A stretch of 64,000 nucleotides of DNA from Hexactinellida sp. DTS-2022 (GCA_028753945.1 JAPNXP010000015.1:3224001-3288000), one strand, 5' to 3'. Counted from the stretch's first letter, positions 43,380 to 58,597 are shown. Notes: a model not told the origin generated them from the sequence alone. Program-made: numbers and translations.

Positions 43380-43640
43380 CGAACGTTACGTAACGCTTTC
43401 GAGGGAGGAGAAGGATTACGAATGTCACAGATCGTACTTTTTATTCCAAAATGGCAAAATCTTGACGTAAGGAAAGGGATGTATAATTTTCGTTAAATTT
43501 CCGTTACATTCCACAGTATTTAAATGCAACTGGCATAACATTTGAAAAGGTATTTGCCATGAATACAAGCGAGGGCCACAGGCCCGAGTGCAAGTTGTAA
43601 GGACCGCGTAGCGCGGACGAGCAGCTTGTATTAATCAATT
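43380..43640. repeat. GC-rich double-hairpin repeat with AT-rich leader, copy 2
   Basis: The leader (GTTACGTAACGCTTTCGAGG; GATGTATAATTTTCGTTAAA; TTTGAAAAGGTATTTGCCAT) matches 62.70-62.84 kb and partly 20.69 kb. The end (ACAAGCGAGGGCCACAGGCC then CGAGTGCAAGTTGTAAGG and ACCGCGTAGCGCGGACGAGC) can fold into two stems, GGCC.ACA.GGCC and CCGCG.TAG.CGCGG. The sequence finishes AGCTTGTATT, inverse to AATACAAGCG at the start of the GC-rich part. Confidence 0.8.
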
Positions 43641-43644
43641 CTTA

Positions 43645-43775
43645 ATTGTATATTGGCCACACCTTTTCTAATATACTTTTCAGGCACTGGCAAGATCATT
43701 TTTTTAAGTATAAGAAATTCAGCTTTGTGAAACCGGATTTTTTCATTGAAGAGTGATGGCCGACATGATAAATAA
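43645..43775. mobile_element. MITE, GCCAACACC family
   Basis: Left TATTGGCCACACCTTTTCTA, then TTTTCAGGCACTGGCAAGAT (the family's inner motif inverted), right AAGAGTGATGGCCGACATGA. It abuts the hairpin repeat. Confidence 0.7.
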
Positions 43776-43882
43776 GTATTCCCTTTAAATAAACAAATTT
43801 AGCATACGTATATTCCCGTATACTCGGTTTATTCAGTTTCCTTATGATTTTATTAATTACCAATATATCCCAGTTTGCTAGA

Positions 43883-44224
43883 ATGGCTTTCATAGCCCGT
43901 ATAGGCAAGAAAACAGCTGACTTATCAGTCTCGCTAGCCATGCGTAGTTTCGCATTTTCGCGGCCCAAGCTGGCGACCTTCTGGGGCCACGCGCGAAAAG
44001 AGCTCCTCCCCCCCGCCCCCTCCGAACTGGGCCTCGCGGTCGAACAGGCCGGCACCGCCTTTAACAACTTGGCTTCTTTCAAATTCCTGAACCTCACTAT
44101 GAAGGAGGGAGCTAAAAACGTATTGGTCGGGGTGGAAATATGTTGTTGGTTCTTTGTGGGAGAGATAATCGGGAGGGGATCTATTATAGGGTATAAGCTA
44201 CCGAGTATTGAGGGTAGTGAATAA
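43883..44224 (+). CDS. ATP5MG: ATP synthase subunit g, mitochondrial
   Basis: 113 residues, single exon, from ATG 43883. Subunit g sits in the membrane part of F1Fo ATP synthase and supports dimer formation. Matches to the family: SRPKLATFWGHARKELLPPA (human KPRLATFWYYAKVELVPPT), LTMKEGAKNVLVGVEICCWF and VGEIIGRGSIIGYKLPS. The C-terminal TM helix contains the GxxxG-like GEIIGRG. A basic N-terminus serves for import. The upstream in-frame ATG at 43844 is less likely. Confidence 0.93.
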   Translation: MAFIARIGKKTADLSVSLAMRSFAFSRPKLATFWGHARKELLPPAPSELGLAVEQAGTAFNNLASFKFLNLTMKEGAKNVLVGVEICCWFFVGEIIGRGSIIGYKLPSIEGSE

Positions 44225-44522
44225 CTATACTGTTCTTATTGCGATAGTTATGTGTATGTGTATGTGTGTGTTGTCACTTGTCACATTCAATTATACATTA
44301 TATTACTTATGAGGTTGTGTAGCGAAATAATCAATTCGAACTTTGCGATTAGTTTAGAATAGCAGCCATTACTATATTACTCATAAAATTATATAATTTT
44401 CACTACCCAATATGTCTGCTATAACAAATACAGTCAAGTCTGCTTATTGTGAACAATTTTTCCATATGCTTAACTGCCTTAATGAATGCTATCAAAATCA
44501 TTTGTCACAATAACTAAATAGA
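44225..44522. other. Spacer between ATP5MG and copine
   Basis: A short TATGTG/TG repeat at 44248-44272 and a pogo-like half element at about 44434-44515 (CAGTCAAGTCTGCTTATTGT). The copine promoter must be here. Confidence 0.6.
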
Positions 44523-46897
44523 ATGGCACATACAAACCAACAGGTATTCAACTATCAGGAAGATTGCACCTCGCTAGTTGAGATTTCAATTTCCTGCAAA
44601 GACCTTATAAAGAAGGATCTTCTATCAAAGAGCGATCCTTTTTGTATCCTGTACCTCAAGGAGGGAAGTTCTTTCCGCGAGTTAGGACGCACGGAAATGA
44701 TAAAAGATAACCAAAATCCTGTCTTTCAAAAGACTATTATAACTCGGTTTTATTTTGAAGAGGAACAAATTGTAAAGTTCGCAGTTGAAGACTATGATGG
44801 TCCTAGAAAAAGCGACCACCAAGGCTCTGTTATAATCCGTCTAGCCGAGATAGCCAGTACTGGCGATGTGGCTACTTACGACTTGAAACTTAAAGGCAAG
44901 AATGCTGGTAAGATTACGCTAAGAGCTGAGGAGCAGCCTGAATCTAAACAGAAAGCTCAGTTCAGAATCCGATGCACGAATGTAGATAAAAAGGATTTGT
45001 TCGGTAAATCAGATCCCTATGTGGAGATACACAAAGCGAGAGAGACTGGTAAACCCATTCTGGTCCATAAAACTGAGGTTATTAAGAATACACTAAATCC
45101 TACTTGGAAAACGTTTGATATCGATTTGACAGCATTATGTTCGGGCGATCTCTTGCTTCCTATTTCATTCACTGTCTATGACTGGGATTCATCGGGGTCA
45201 CCTGACCTAATCGGGAGTTTTAAAACCTGTTTCAGAGAAATAAGTCCATTGGGCTCTGGCAAGAAGGAATTCCTACTCATTAACGATGAAATAAAGAAGA
45301 AAAAAGGCAACAAATACAAGCATTCCGGACTGTTTACATTCTCTGAAATTAACTTAATTCAGACAAACACGTTTCTCGACCATTTGAAGGGTGGCTTACA
45401 AATATCGTTAATAGCTGCCATAGACTTTACAGGTTCTAATGGGAACCCGAGTGATCCACGGTCCCTGCATTATATGGGAGCTATAGACAATGAATACCTT
45501 GAGGCCATTAAATCAGTTGGCTCTGTACTAGCACCGTATGATTCTGATGGAAATATTCCTGTATTCGGTTTCGGCGCTAAGCTTCCGCCTAATTACGACA
45601 CTGCTTTCCATTGTTTCAATCTTAACGGACAGCCAAACCCTGATGTACAAGGGGTAGAGGGAATGATCGCTGCTTACAAACAAACTTTGAGTATAGCACG
45701 TCTTTCCGGTCCAACTCTATTTTCAGAGATTCTACAGTACACTAGTTCTTTAACACAAAGTCTATCATCCACCTACGCCTACACAATTCTACTGATCATA
45801 ACGGATGGAGTTATTAATGATATGAGACAAACGGTTGATCTCATCGTCGATTCCTCACCACTGCCTCTATCAATTGTTATTGTTGGAGTAGGCGGCGCTG
45901 ATTTCACTAACATGCAGACACTGGACGCTGATGACAGACCTCTTACACACAGTCAGTCCTATAAGGCCATGGCCAGGTACCAAGTGCTTAGGAAATTGTA
46001 AATATTCAAATGTTATTATTGTGTATTTACTCTTGTAGAGATATTGTGCAGTTTGTTCCAATGCGAGAAGTCAAACAGGGGAAAACGAATTTCACACTTT
46101 CAAAAGAAGTGCTGGCTGAAATCCCCGCACAGATTATGAAGTTCATGAGCATGAATAGAATAGAACCGAGGCCGCCCGCTCCTCGGAGCTTCAAGCTGCA
46201 GAGACTGCATTCTATGGGCTCAGTGATGGAGCCCCAAGGGGGACAGCCTCAATATCCAGGTGTTCCTCAAGGGGGACAGCCTCCTTACCAAAGTGCCCCT
46301 ATAGGGGGGTACCCGCAGTACCCACAGCAGGCCCCAGGCGGCCCTGGGTATCCTCAGCCCCCTTATCCAGGTGCCCCTCAAGGGGGACAACCTCCTTATC
46401 CAAGTGTTCCTCAAGGGGGACAACCAGGTGCCCCTCAAGGGGGACAACTTCCTTATCCAGGTGCCCCTCAAGGGGGACAGCCCCCATATACAGGTGTTCC
46501 TCAAGGGGGACAACCTCCTTACCCAGCTGTCCCAGGGGGACAGGCCCCATACCCAAGTACCCAAGGGGGGTACCCGCAGCACCCAGGTGCTCCTATAGGG
46601 GGACAAACAAGTGCCCCAGGTGACCAGCCTCCATACCCAGCTGTTCCTCAAGGGGGACAGCCTCCTTACCCAAGTGCGCAAGGGGGACAACCCCCATATC
46701 CAGGTGCCCCTCAAGGGGGACAACCAGGTGCCCCAGGTGACCAACTTCCTTATCCAAGTACCCAAGGAGGAAATCCCCCATACCCAGGTGCCCCTATAGG
46801 CGAACAACCAGGTGCCCCAGGGGGACAGGCCCCACACCCCACGGAACAAGTGGCTTCAATATCTCTAGCTAGTGCTCCTCCCCCTGACTCCAACTGA
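44523..46897 (+). CDS. CPNE: Copine with Pro/Gly/Gln-rich C-terminal tail
   Basis: Two exons, 44523-45976 and 46039-46897, joined as ATGGCCAG|A (MARDIVQFVP), 770 residues. Copines are Ca2+-dependent phospholipid-binding proteins. C2A (about 15-130) has KDLIKKDLLSKSDPFCIL and VEDYDGPRKSDHQGS with the calcium-binding Asp loops; C2B (about 145-265) has NVDKKDLFGKSDPYVEIHKA and VYDWDSSGSPDLIGSF. The vWA/copine domain (about 290-510) has IAAIDFTGSNGNPSDPRSLH with the DxTxS MIDAS, and FGFGAKLPP. After the usual end (FVPMREV...EIPAQIMKFM) there is an extra tail of about 230 residues built on PQGGQPPYPG repeats, absent from vertebrate copines. The tail is in the second exon. Confidence 0.94.
46230..46830 (+). 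repeat. Coding repeat in copine tail
   Basis: About 20 irregular copies of a 30-36-bp unit containing CCTCAAGGGGGACA and encoding (A/V)PQGGQPPYPG-type decapeptides, with variants APIGG and APGDQ. The repeat creates false ORFs on the other strand. Confidence 0.9.
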
Positions 46898-47381
46898 TGG
46901 GAGTATTGTTTTATTGGTGCTAATACAGTAATTAGTAATTTCCTATTTGTAGTTTGGAACTAAGACCATTATTTAATCCTAATGCTCGGTGTAGAAATTC
47001 ATTGTTAATTGTAGTATATTCTTATTGGGAATCTCGATTGTTTATTTTTAGCAGATTTGTGTACTATTTATGAGAGTGATCTGTTAACTTTTTTTCCCAA
47101 ATGTTTTTATTCTGTTCCACTAATAGCATATTCGCCTATTAGCAAGAAAATTTCGTTAAAAATGCGACTTGTTATTACCCGAATTCCAGTTTAATGACCA
47201 ACGTCAGATAATTATATTAGGGGTGGGGGGCATATATTGCACAGTACAGTCTAAACCGATTTTTCTAACCAATTCTGCATGGAAATGAACAACAAAATTG
47301 GAATTTCACACACATTTAGAATAAATAATTAGTTAGAAAAACCTGTTTCGACTGTCTCTTATTTGTAACCTGTTTAATTAG
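46898..47381. other. Spacer between copine and the Pro/Tyr-rich gene
   Basis: AT-rich. A decayed pogo-like piece at 47110-47195 (ATTCGCCTATTAGCAAGAAA, then GACTTGTTATTACCCGAATT). No other feature is supported. Confidence 0.55.
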
Positions 47382-48080
47382 ATGGGTGCTAACTCTAGCC
47401 AGCCCTCCTACCCAGGGCAGCCGCAGCTCCCGGGCCAGGAGTACACACTCGGGGGCGGCGGGGGCTCCGGTATAGCAGTAGTGCCAGCCTACGGGCTCGG
47501 CTTTGGGGGGTATGGAGTAGCTCCTGCTGTCGTGTTGGGGCTAAATAACACGTCTCAGGCCCCGGGACAAACCTATATATCCACCGCTGGTTATGTGCCT
47601 ACTCAAACTCACGGAGCTCCGGCAGGGTACCCCCAACAGCCCCCACCTCAGATGCCCTATCCTCCTAACCAAACTAATAACTATCCCTATGCCGCTAATA
47701 CAACTCCATACCCTACTAATACAGCTCCATATCCACCTAATGTTAATCCCTATCCGCCTAATACTAATCAATACCCACCATCTAATACGGCTCCTAACTC
47801 AACTCCATATCCACCTAATACTAATCCCTATCCATCTAATACTAATCCTTACCAATCTAATCAACCATCTACTGCTTCTCCTTACCCACCCAATTCAGCT
47901 CCTAATACAGCTCCATATCCACATAATACTAGTCCTTACCCATCTAATAGTACAAATCCATACCCACCTAATCAAACACCTACTACAGTTCCTTACCCCC
48001 CGCAATCAGATCTCCCTCCTTCCTACTCTGAGATAAATAGCAGCCCTTCTGCTCCCCCGGAGCAGACAGAAAAACAGTAA
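47382..48080 (+). CDS. Pro/Tyr/Asn-rich protein, function unknown
   Basis: 232 residues, one exon. It starts MGANSSQ, a good N-myristoylation signal. A Gly/Val-rich part (GGGGGSGIAVVPAYGLGFGG) follows, then about 130 residues of PYPPNTN/PYPSNTN repeats, ending with LPPSYSEINSSPSAPPE, which contains a PPxY motif (PPSY) of the type bound by WW domains of Nedd4-like ligases. Low-complexity composition prevents a homology call. TTAATTAG just before the ATG could be a splice acceptor, so an upstream exon cannot be excluded. It lies next to the copine whose tail is also PPYP-rich, same strand. Confidence 0.6.
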   Translation: MGANSSQPSYPGQPQLPGQEYTLGGGGGSGIAVVPAYGLGFGGYGVAPAVVLGLNNTSQAPGQTYISTAGYVPTQTHGAPAGYPQQPPPQMPYPPNQTNNYPYAANTTPYPTNTAPYPPNVNPYPPNTNQYPPSNTAPNSTPYPPNTNPYPSNTNPYQSNQPSTASPYPPNSAPNTAPYPHNTSPYPSNSTNPYPPNQTPTTVPYPPQSDLPPSYSEINSSPSAPPEQTEKQ

Positions 48081-48576
48081 TTATTTATAACAAAGCTCGA
48101 TAAATATATTATCGATTCCTTAATTATTTATATGACTTTAGGGCATGGATAGTTGATTCCTTTTGTGCATGTTTATAACTCATTTTTCTAATTTCTATTG
48201 TATATCTTTCCTATATAATGCCGTATGCTTTCTAAACGAACTTTATATGTTCTTGATTTCTCTTTCACTCTACGCTTACAATCAGATTTGTATCTACTTT
48301 GCTTTGGCTTGTGATCTCCATAACCATATGGCAACAACATGTCATTTCCTTATCAAATGGTTCAATACACTTATTCAATTGTCTGGATCAGCATGAATAG
48401 GATTTTGCTAGTCTGTTATAGTTGGCTATTAATATTTATCTAATTTGTTCAACATGACACCAAGTACGTAGTTTAAATTGCGGAACTTGCTTATACTTGT
48501 TAATTAACGATTGGAGGCGAACTTTAACTCGAAAAGGCTTTGATTGTTAGTACTATTTATAATAGAGTATATAGTA
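48081..48576. other. Spacer before the NAK kinase
   Basis: AT-rich, no ORF beyond 77 codons, no repeat recognised. It presumably includes the kinase promoter. Confidence 0.55.
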
Positions 48577-53106
<4,530 letters not shown>

Positions 53107-54053
53107 GGAATGGTATGTTTTATTCAAGAGTGTGCAGGTATTACTATAAACAGATTCCAGATTTAACTTGCAATTCTACAAGCTCTCTTGGGCAGATTAA
53201 AGGGGTCGTGTTCTATCAACCAACAGGTATTTTGGAATGTGAATTGCCCACTTTTTAATTGATGAATATTGCTCATTTAGAATTATAGTTACTTCAATTA
53301 TGGTTGTGTATATGATTGAGAATAATGTGATTTTATTTGTGACATAATTTATCTCTTAGCAGCTCTGTTATCTCATATTTAAATATTCAGAATTTGTCCC
53401 TCTCAGATATACTTTGGGACGTTCCTATCTAAAATTAGTATAATTAAATTTTGATTGCAAAGGCATGTTGTAAGCTAGTGATCATGGATAGCTAAGTAAA
53501 AATGAAAAGCAGTCAAATACCACAATTTGTTTATCTTGCAACTTTACAAACTGTCTTGTTCCAACAAATCATAGTTGAATAATTTTTTGAAGCTCGTAAC
53601 TTCCTAGATTTATGACTTAATTCTTTTAAAGCATTCATACACTTAGATATAACGTAGGGCAATTTACCATTAATTACTAATCCTACTTTGTGTCAGCAGT
53701 TAGCACTGATCCTTGCTTTTCTAATTTGTTGTTTTTTAATGATTCATACAATTTATTTTATGATTTGTAATAAATAATAATTACATAAACGTTAATCAAA
53801 TTAATAGTACAAATATTTTAATTATTTAAAAATCTTAATATAGGTTGAATAGTTTGTATTATTATTATCTGCTTGCTTTAAGAAATATTATGTTACACAA
53901 AGTGTATTAGGTACAGAACAGTTTGCTATACTATACTATATAATATAATATAATAATAGTTGAAATTAATTAACCATATTACATATTGGGTTTGAGATTT
54001 GGTATAAATAATACAGTTCCTTATATATTTGTATTATTTTATTCTTATTTACA
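53107..54053. other. Spacer between the NAK kinase and the PH protein
   Basis: 947 bp, strongly AT-rich. It includes TATA-like runs near 53935-53955 (ACTATACTATATAATATAAT). No gene or repeat seen. Confidence 0.6.
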
Positions 54054-56054
54054 ATGACAGCTAAATTGTTTGGTTATCTGAAATTTCCTTCACAATTGTT
54101 TGAAATTGACTCGGCCCAGAATTCTAGGAATCAATTACAAAATGATTTAAATGCGAAACTCAAAAGTGATCCATTGCTAGCGAATAATGAGCAATTTATC
54201 TTGCGAAATAATACATACGCGGAAATTCCACCTTTCCCAATATTCTATCATACCCGAGCCCAAACCTCGTTGCTTCGTAGTGTCTTTATGTGCCTTCAAG
54301 AAAACAACACTAATGATACTTTTCTCCAATGTTCTTTCGACCATCTTAATTGCAAACTTACAAGGATTGAACATTTCATTTACGATATTTATAACATATT
54401 CAATCACATCCCGAAACAGAAGAGAAAAAAACAGATCCACAAAATTCCTTGGTTAACTGAAAGTTATGTACAACGTTTCTATAATAATTCAATGACTTTT
54501 AAAGAATTTGGTGATAGTCTGTTGAATATTTATGATTTTAAAACGAAGACAAGCGATGAGATGGTAACATTATGTTGGAAAACTTTCAACAGAGAAATTT
54601 TCTTCAAAATCAGTGACAATACATTAGCCGGTCAACTTGAAGAGGAAAACTTGCGGAAACTTTTCGAGATTTTCATTCATCTTGATAACAACATGATGTG
54701 TCAAATAACACCATTCCTAATGAACCAATATGTCACCTGGTGGATATCTGAGTCGGGAATTAAGGTCAATAAGGAAATACAAATCCTAGCTGATTGGTAT
54801 AAGAACACACCAAAAAATTTTGTTATCGATTTTCCTGAATTTTTGAAGCAACTCCATCGACTTTTTTTGAGCGGTGTTCCCTATCATATTTATAAAACTT
54901 TAATTTTAGACGCATGGGATTCTCTCGTAGCTGGGGTTATACAAAAAGGCGGTTTAGAAAAAGTTGGGCCAAATAAGGGGCGTTGGTTGCCGCGAGTTAT
55001 GTACATGTATATTGACCGCATTGATTACTTCAAGAAGAAATCTGATGGATCTGTGTCTTCAAAAGGTACGATTTACCTTGGCCCGAAAAGCTCAGTCGTA
55101 GAAATATTCTCGGAAGATAAGTTAGGTTATTTCCAATTTGCCGTGACCTGTAGTGATAGTATGAGACGGTATTTGCTTCGTTCGGATGACCAGCGAATTA
55201 GGCATAGTTGGGTGACGAATATACAGAATGTACTAAATGTAATGAAGGGCGCAGCTAGGCCAATGACACTTGAAAAACCTTTGAAATTCATTGAAGATTG
55301 TACTGGGGATCTTGTGAAATTGCGGTCACTTTCTACGAATGTTGGAGGGGTTAATACACTCGATGGTAGGCAGATTGTTTTTAAACACAGATATTCTGAT
55401 GATTTCACCAAACATTTCAAATTAAATATCGCTCCTATGCCTCTGTTACGACGCGCATCTTCTTTTAACAAAATTCCTCAAATTTTTGAGGCTGACGATC
55501 CTCGCAAATCCGTTGTTTCTAAGGCTAGCACTATGAGTGGATTCATGGACCTGACTATTTCCCCACACCCCAGTTCGGATATCAACTTTTTCGAGGAAAT
55601 ACCTGAGAGTTACACCTCGCCTTCTCCCATTGATAACGACGAATATGGGATGGAATATGAGTCTATGGTAAACAATTACGTCATTGATGGAATGACCATG
55701 TCTCTGATGGCCACTAAGACTCCAGTGTTTGGTTCGGATGAGGAAATCCTGTCGATTCCAAAGGCCAGGGTGCTGCAGAAAAGTCAGACTATCGATGAGA
55801 GTTTGAATCTCTCAGGTGATCTGTCGAATGAACACAAACCACAGCCTACAATTAGAATGAAACAAAATAGCGCGGATTCTGTAACACCTGTTCCTTTGCC
55901 GCGAAAGAAAGCTTTCGCATCTAGCTCGAATCTACTGAGCTCCCATGGGAACCCCACACTCCCTCCCAGACGCTTGCCATTAGCGCCAGCCAGGTCATCT
56001 TCCATTCGGAAAGTTAATGTGTACGAGAATAGCGAATTGTTAAATAAACTATGA
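54054..56054 (+). CDS. PH-domain protein, SWAP70/DEF6-like
   Basis: 666 residues, one exon. The middle (about 170-400) aligns by eye with SWAP70/DEF6: MVTLCWKTFNREIFFKISDN, a helical EF-hand-like stretch, LILDAWDSLVAGVIQKGGLE leading straight into a PH domain (GRWLPRVMYMYIDRIDYFKK, KGTIYLGPKSSVVEIFSEDK, and a terminal HSWVTNIQNVLNVM helix with the invariant Trp). The family links phosphoinositides to Rac/actin signalling. The C-terminal 260 residues are Ser/Pro-rich with SH3-ligand motifs (VTPVPLPRKKAF, NPTLPPRRLPLAP) and no coiled coil, whereas SWAP70 and DEF6 have one. So it is at most a distant relative. No signal peptide or TM. Confidence 0.55.
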   Translation: MTAKLFGYLKFPSQLFEIDSAQNSRNQLQNDLNAKLKSDPLLANNEQFILRNNTYAEIPPFPIFYHTRAQTSLLRSVFMCLQENNTNDTFLQCSFDHLNCKLTRIEHFIYDIYNIFNHIPKQKRKKQIHKIPWLTESYVQRFYNNSMTFKEFGDSLLNIYDFKTKTSDEMVTLCWKTFNREIFFKISDNTLAGQLEEENLRKLFEIFIHLDNNMMCQITPFLMNQYVTWWISESGIKVNKEIQILADWYKNTPKNFVIDFPEFLKQLHRLFLSGVPYHIYKTLILDAWDSLVAGVIQKGGLEKVGPNKGRWLPRVMYMYIDRIDYFKKKSDGSVSSKGTIYLGPKSSVVEIFSEDKLGYFQFAVTCSDSMRRYLLRSDDQRIRHSWVTNIQNVLNVMKGAARPMTLEKPLKFIEDCTGDLVKLRSLSTNVGGVNTLDGRQIVFKHRYSDDFTKHFKLNIAPMPLLRRASSFNKIPQIFEADDPRKSVVSKASTMSGFMDLTISPHPSSDINFFEEIPESYTSPSPIDNDEYGMEYESMVNNYVIDGMTMSLMATKTPVFGSDEEILSIPKARVLQKSQTIDESLNLSGDLSNEHKPQPTIRMKQNSADSVTPVPLPRKKAFASSSNLLSSHGNPTLPPRRLPLAPARSSSIRKVNVYENSELLNKL

Positions 56055-56504
56055 ACAACGTACCTACTTTATTGTATTTGCGGTTAGATTATATTCGGTA
56101 TTATGGTGTAGCTATTGTAATATCTAATATTTGTTTTTAGTTCATTATTAATAATAAAGCAATTAATTATCCTTCCGTTAAGTTGGGAGAAACTAACCTT
56201 GGCTCTTGTTATGCAATGTTTTTAATTAAAATGCAATGTTAATTAAATCATATTCAGGAACTATTTGTAATGTCATTAGGTATTTTGACCTGATTATAGG
56301 TAATACGTAGTATTGTTTGTATTATATTGAAATTGTAATAATAATCATGTTAACCAGGGTAGAAATTTCCGTGTAATAGAAAATATATTTGGTGGTTGTA
56401 TTCATAAACTGTCTATACACAAACATACTATTAATCTATTAGTAATGCAAGGTTGATACTCCTAAGTTAATTTATTTACTTGACGTTAGTAGAGCTTTAT
56501 ACAA
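56055..56504. other. Spacer between the PH protein and the CFAP119-like gene
   Basis: 450 bp of AT-rich DNA. TATTAATAATAAAGC near 56145 may serve as a polyadenylation signal region. Otherwise nothing seen. Confidence 0.55.
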
Positions 56505-57305
56505 ATGGAAATTAAAGAGGTGTACAAGTCCGTATTTCCTGATATTTCCATACATTCCTATTTAACCTCAGAGAAAGTAATCCGAGACATTTCTTTATTA
56601 TCAGATCATCCATCAAAACGTCTTAATTATGTCCTAAATTTATTGTTTAATAAGGCAATACATTTTGGGAATAAGTACAACTTGTCTGTACAGCAAATAG
56701 AAGTTAGTTTACAGCTTGTAAAATGTATTTTTATTGACAATGAAAACAATTATTTTCCAACTGAAAGTAAGGAAAACAGCTTCAGTAGATTTTCAGAAAG
56801 ATTTTCAAATTCATCCCCACACAATGAAATATTCACAGAACTTTTAACCGATTTTATCGCTAATATTTATCAACATTTCTACCTTTACCAATGTGTAATT
56901 GAGAATGAACGTGGTTTGAACCTAACTGAGGAAGAGTTAATGATTGAAACGCCACAAGGAACTTGTAACGGTGGTTTAATTCTTTGTGATTTATCAAGTG
57001 GTGCGTCACAAAATGAATTTAACGCTTTACAAAAACGTCAAGATTTAGACCAAAGTTATAAAGCTAAATTTGATGATGTCGATTCGAAATTGAAGGAGTT
57101 TGATTCAAAAGATATTCTCCCAGATTTTAATACATTAATCCCGAATGAAAGTATTGATAAGGAAGGAATAGAGATTGTAGCAGAAAATATTAGCGATTCT
57201 TTAAAAGATAGTTTAACAGAAAAACTAGTTTGTGAGTTTGATTCCAAATGTCTGAGATTGGAGTACTCAATCGATTTGTTGACTCTTGATGTTGACAATA
57301 TGTAA
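56505..57305 (+). CDS. CFAP119 (CCDC189)-like flagellar protein
   Basis: 266 residues, one exon. Residues about 45-140 (NYVLNLLFNKAIHFGNKYNL, QQIEVSLQLVKCIF, FTELLTDFIANIYQHFYLYQ, CVIENERGLNLT) fit the order and spacing of the domain in CFAP119: a helix, FNREQ-like turn, long helix with VK, then Y..T.FRH..LY.YVF and RLDLS. That protein is an axonemal/sperm-flagellum component. The acidic C-terminus (DFNTLIPNESIDKEGIEIVA to LEYSIDLLTLDVDNM) is probably helical. Identity is low and done by eye, so the name is tentative. Confidence 0.5.
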   Translation: MEIKEVYKSVFPDISIHSYLTSEKVIRDISLLSDHPSKRLNYVLNLLFNKAIHFGNKYNLSVQQIEVSLQLVKCIFIDNENNYFPTESKENSFSRFSERFSNSSPHNEIFTELLTDFIANIYQHFYLYQCVIENERGLNLTEEELMIETPQGTCNGGLILCDLSSGASQNEFNALQKRQDLDQSYKAKFDDVDSKLKEFDSKDILPDFNTLIPNESIDKEGIEIVAENISDSLKDSLTEKLVCEFDSKCLRLEYSIDLLTLDVDNM

Positions 57306-57723
57306 TAACATATTTTCTCGTATTCTTAGCTAGCTTTTCATTTTAATATTATTCTCCTTATTTACATATTCTTTCTAGTTAATATTTGCTTTCGATTTAT
57401 ATTTTTTTCTTCTGCAGAAATTGCCTAAGTAATACAATCAGAACCACTTACGTATACTGTATGGGTATAAATTAATTATGACGCAAGACAACTAATACTC
57501 AGCGAATTAACTGCCACCTAATCAACCATATGATTATTATTTGAATAGTACAGACTACAGACTGTTTTTACATTAATCAGTGTGTTAACAGTATTGCTAT
57601 ATAACTATTTTTAAGGTAAACTCCAGTAATAACGAAGTCGGATATAATGAAATAGCCGCATATAACAAAGTTGTATATATTCCCAGACGGATAAAACGAG
57701 TGTGAAGTTAGCAAAAGATTCAA
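57306..57723. other. Spacer and left flank of the large transposon
   Basis: AT-rich. 57617-57690 (CTCCAGTAATAACGAAGTCG then ATTCCCAGACGGATAA) resembles the pogo-like remnant at 13.68-13.74 kb. The true left end of the transposon is not certain; its first repeat unit starts at 57724. Confidence 0.5.
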
Positions 57724-58239
57724 GTGAGCACACTTCAAACGCCAATTTGACCCACTTATACATGCTCAATTGACTTGATCTTTGTTTTGCTTGAAAGAGG
57801 GGATAAAGTGGATTAGGAATATCCCATATTTTACACAAAAAGGTGTGAAATTTGTACTTGAAAATTTTACATAAAATTTCCTTTTTTTTTCAAAAAGTGA
57901 GCACACTTCAAACGCCAATTTGACCCACTTATACATGCTCAATTGACTTGATCTTTGTTTTGCTTGAAAGAGGGGATAAAGTGGATTAGGAATATCCCAT
58001 ATTTTACACAAAAAGGTGTGAAATTTGTACTTGAAAATTTTACATAAAATTTCCTTTTTTTTTCAAAAAGTGAGCACACTTCAAACGCCAATTTGACCCA
58101 CTTATACATGCTCAATTGACTTGATCTTTGTTTTGCTTGAAAGAGGGGATAAAGTGGATTAGGAATATCCCATATTTTACACAAAAAGTGAAATTTGGAC
58201 TTGAAAATTTTACATAAAATTTCCTTTTTTTTTCAAAAA
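57724..58239 (+). repeat. Left arm: 173-bp tandem repeat, three copies
   Basis: Each unit starts GTGAGCACACTTCAAACGCC and ends in a T-run then CAAAAA. The third copy lacks a few bases (CAAAAAGTGAAATTTGGAC rather than CAAAAAGGTGTGAAATTTG). Confidence 0.95.
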
Positions 58240-58597
58240 GTTTGTTTAGAAAATTGTCAATTTTTAATTTGAGCCTACAAATTTATGTAACAGTGAATTA
58301 TAGATCTCAAAATGTCATGAATAGATTAGTATTTCAACTACCTCTGATAATTTAAAGTTTAATTTAGTTTTTCCTACTTATTCACTTACAATTGTAAATC
58401 TAAGACTTTCAGAATTTATAGATCCCATTCGATACAATTTGAAATACTAAGTTAATTCATATTAATTTATTAAACAACATTTAATAAGAATAATAACTAA
58501 TAATGATAATAGAGACTAATAATATGCATAGAACTGTATAAACTATACAAATTCCCACTAAAGTACCAATTACATAATTTAGATGCTAGAGTAAGTA

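Larger units (their letters stand above)
42300..43882. other. Spacer between COX6A and ATP5MG
   Basis: 1.6 kb without a supported gene. Contents: a GTTT microsatellite (42526-42560); GC-rich hairpin repeats at 43150-43215 and 43380-43640; a GCCAACACC-family MITE at 43645-43775. The rest (42560-43140, 43215-43380) is AT-rich with nothing I recognise. Confidence 0.65.

Noticed and set aside
44248..44272. TG-rich run as a regulatory site
   Set aside because: Short simple repeat; nothing else supports a function.
46220..46849. 209-codon minus-strand ORF opposite the copine tail
   Set aside because: Shadow of the repeat; the plus frame is continuous with conserved copine sequence.
57611..58184. 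Identical 81-residue ORFs (MCKIWDIPNPLYP start) in the transposon arms
   Set aside because: Each 173-bp unit yields the same ORF because of repetition; the unit length is not a multiple of three and the ORF crosses units. No sign of selection for coding.
57724..58239. CRISPR-like array
   Set aside because: Units are contiguous 173-bp tandem copies with no unique spacers, in a eukaryotic genome.
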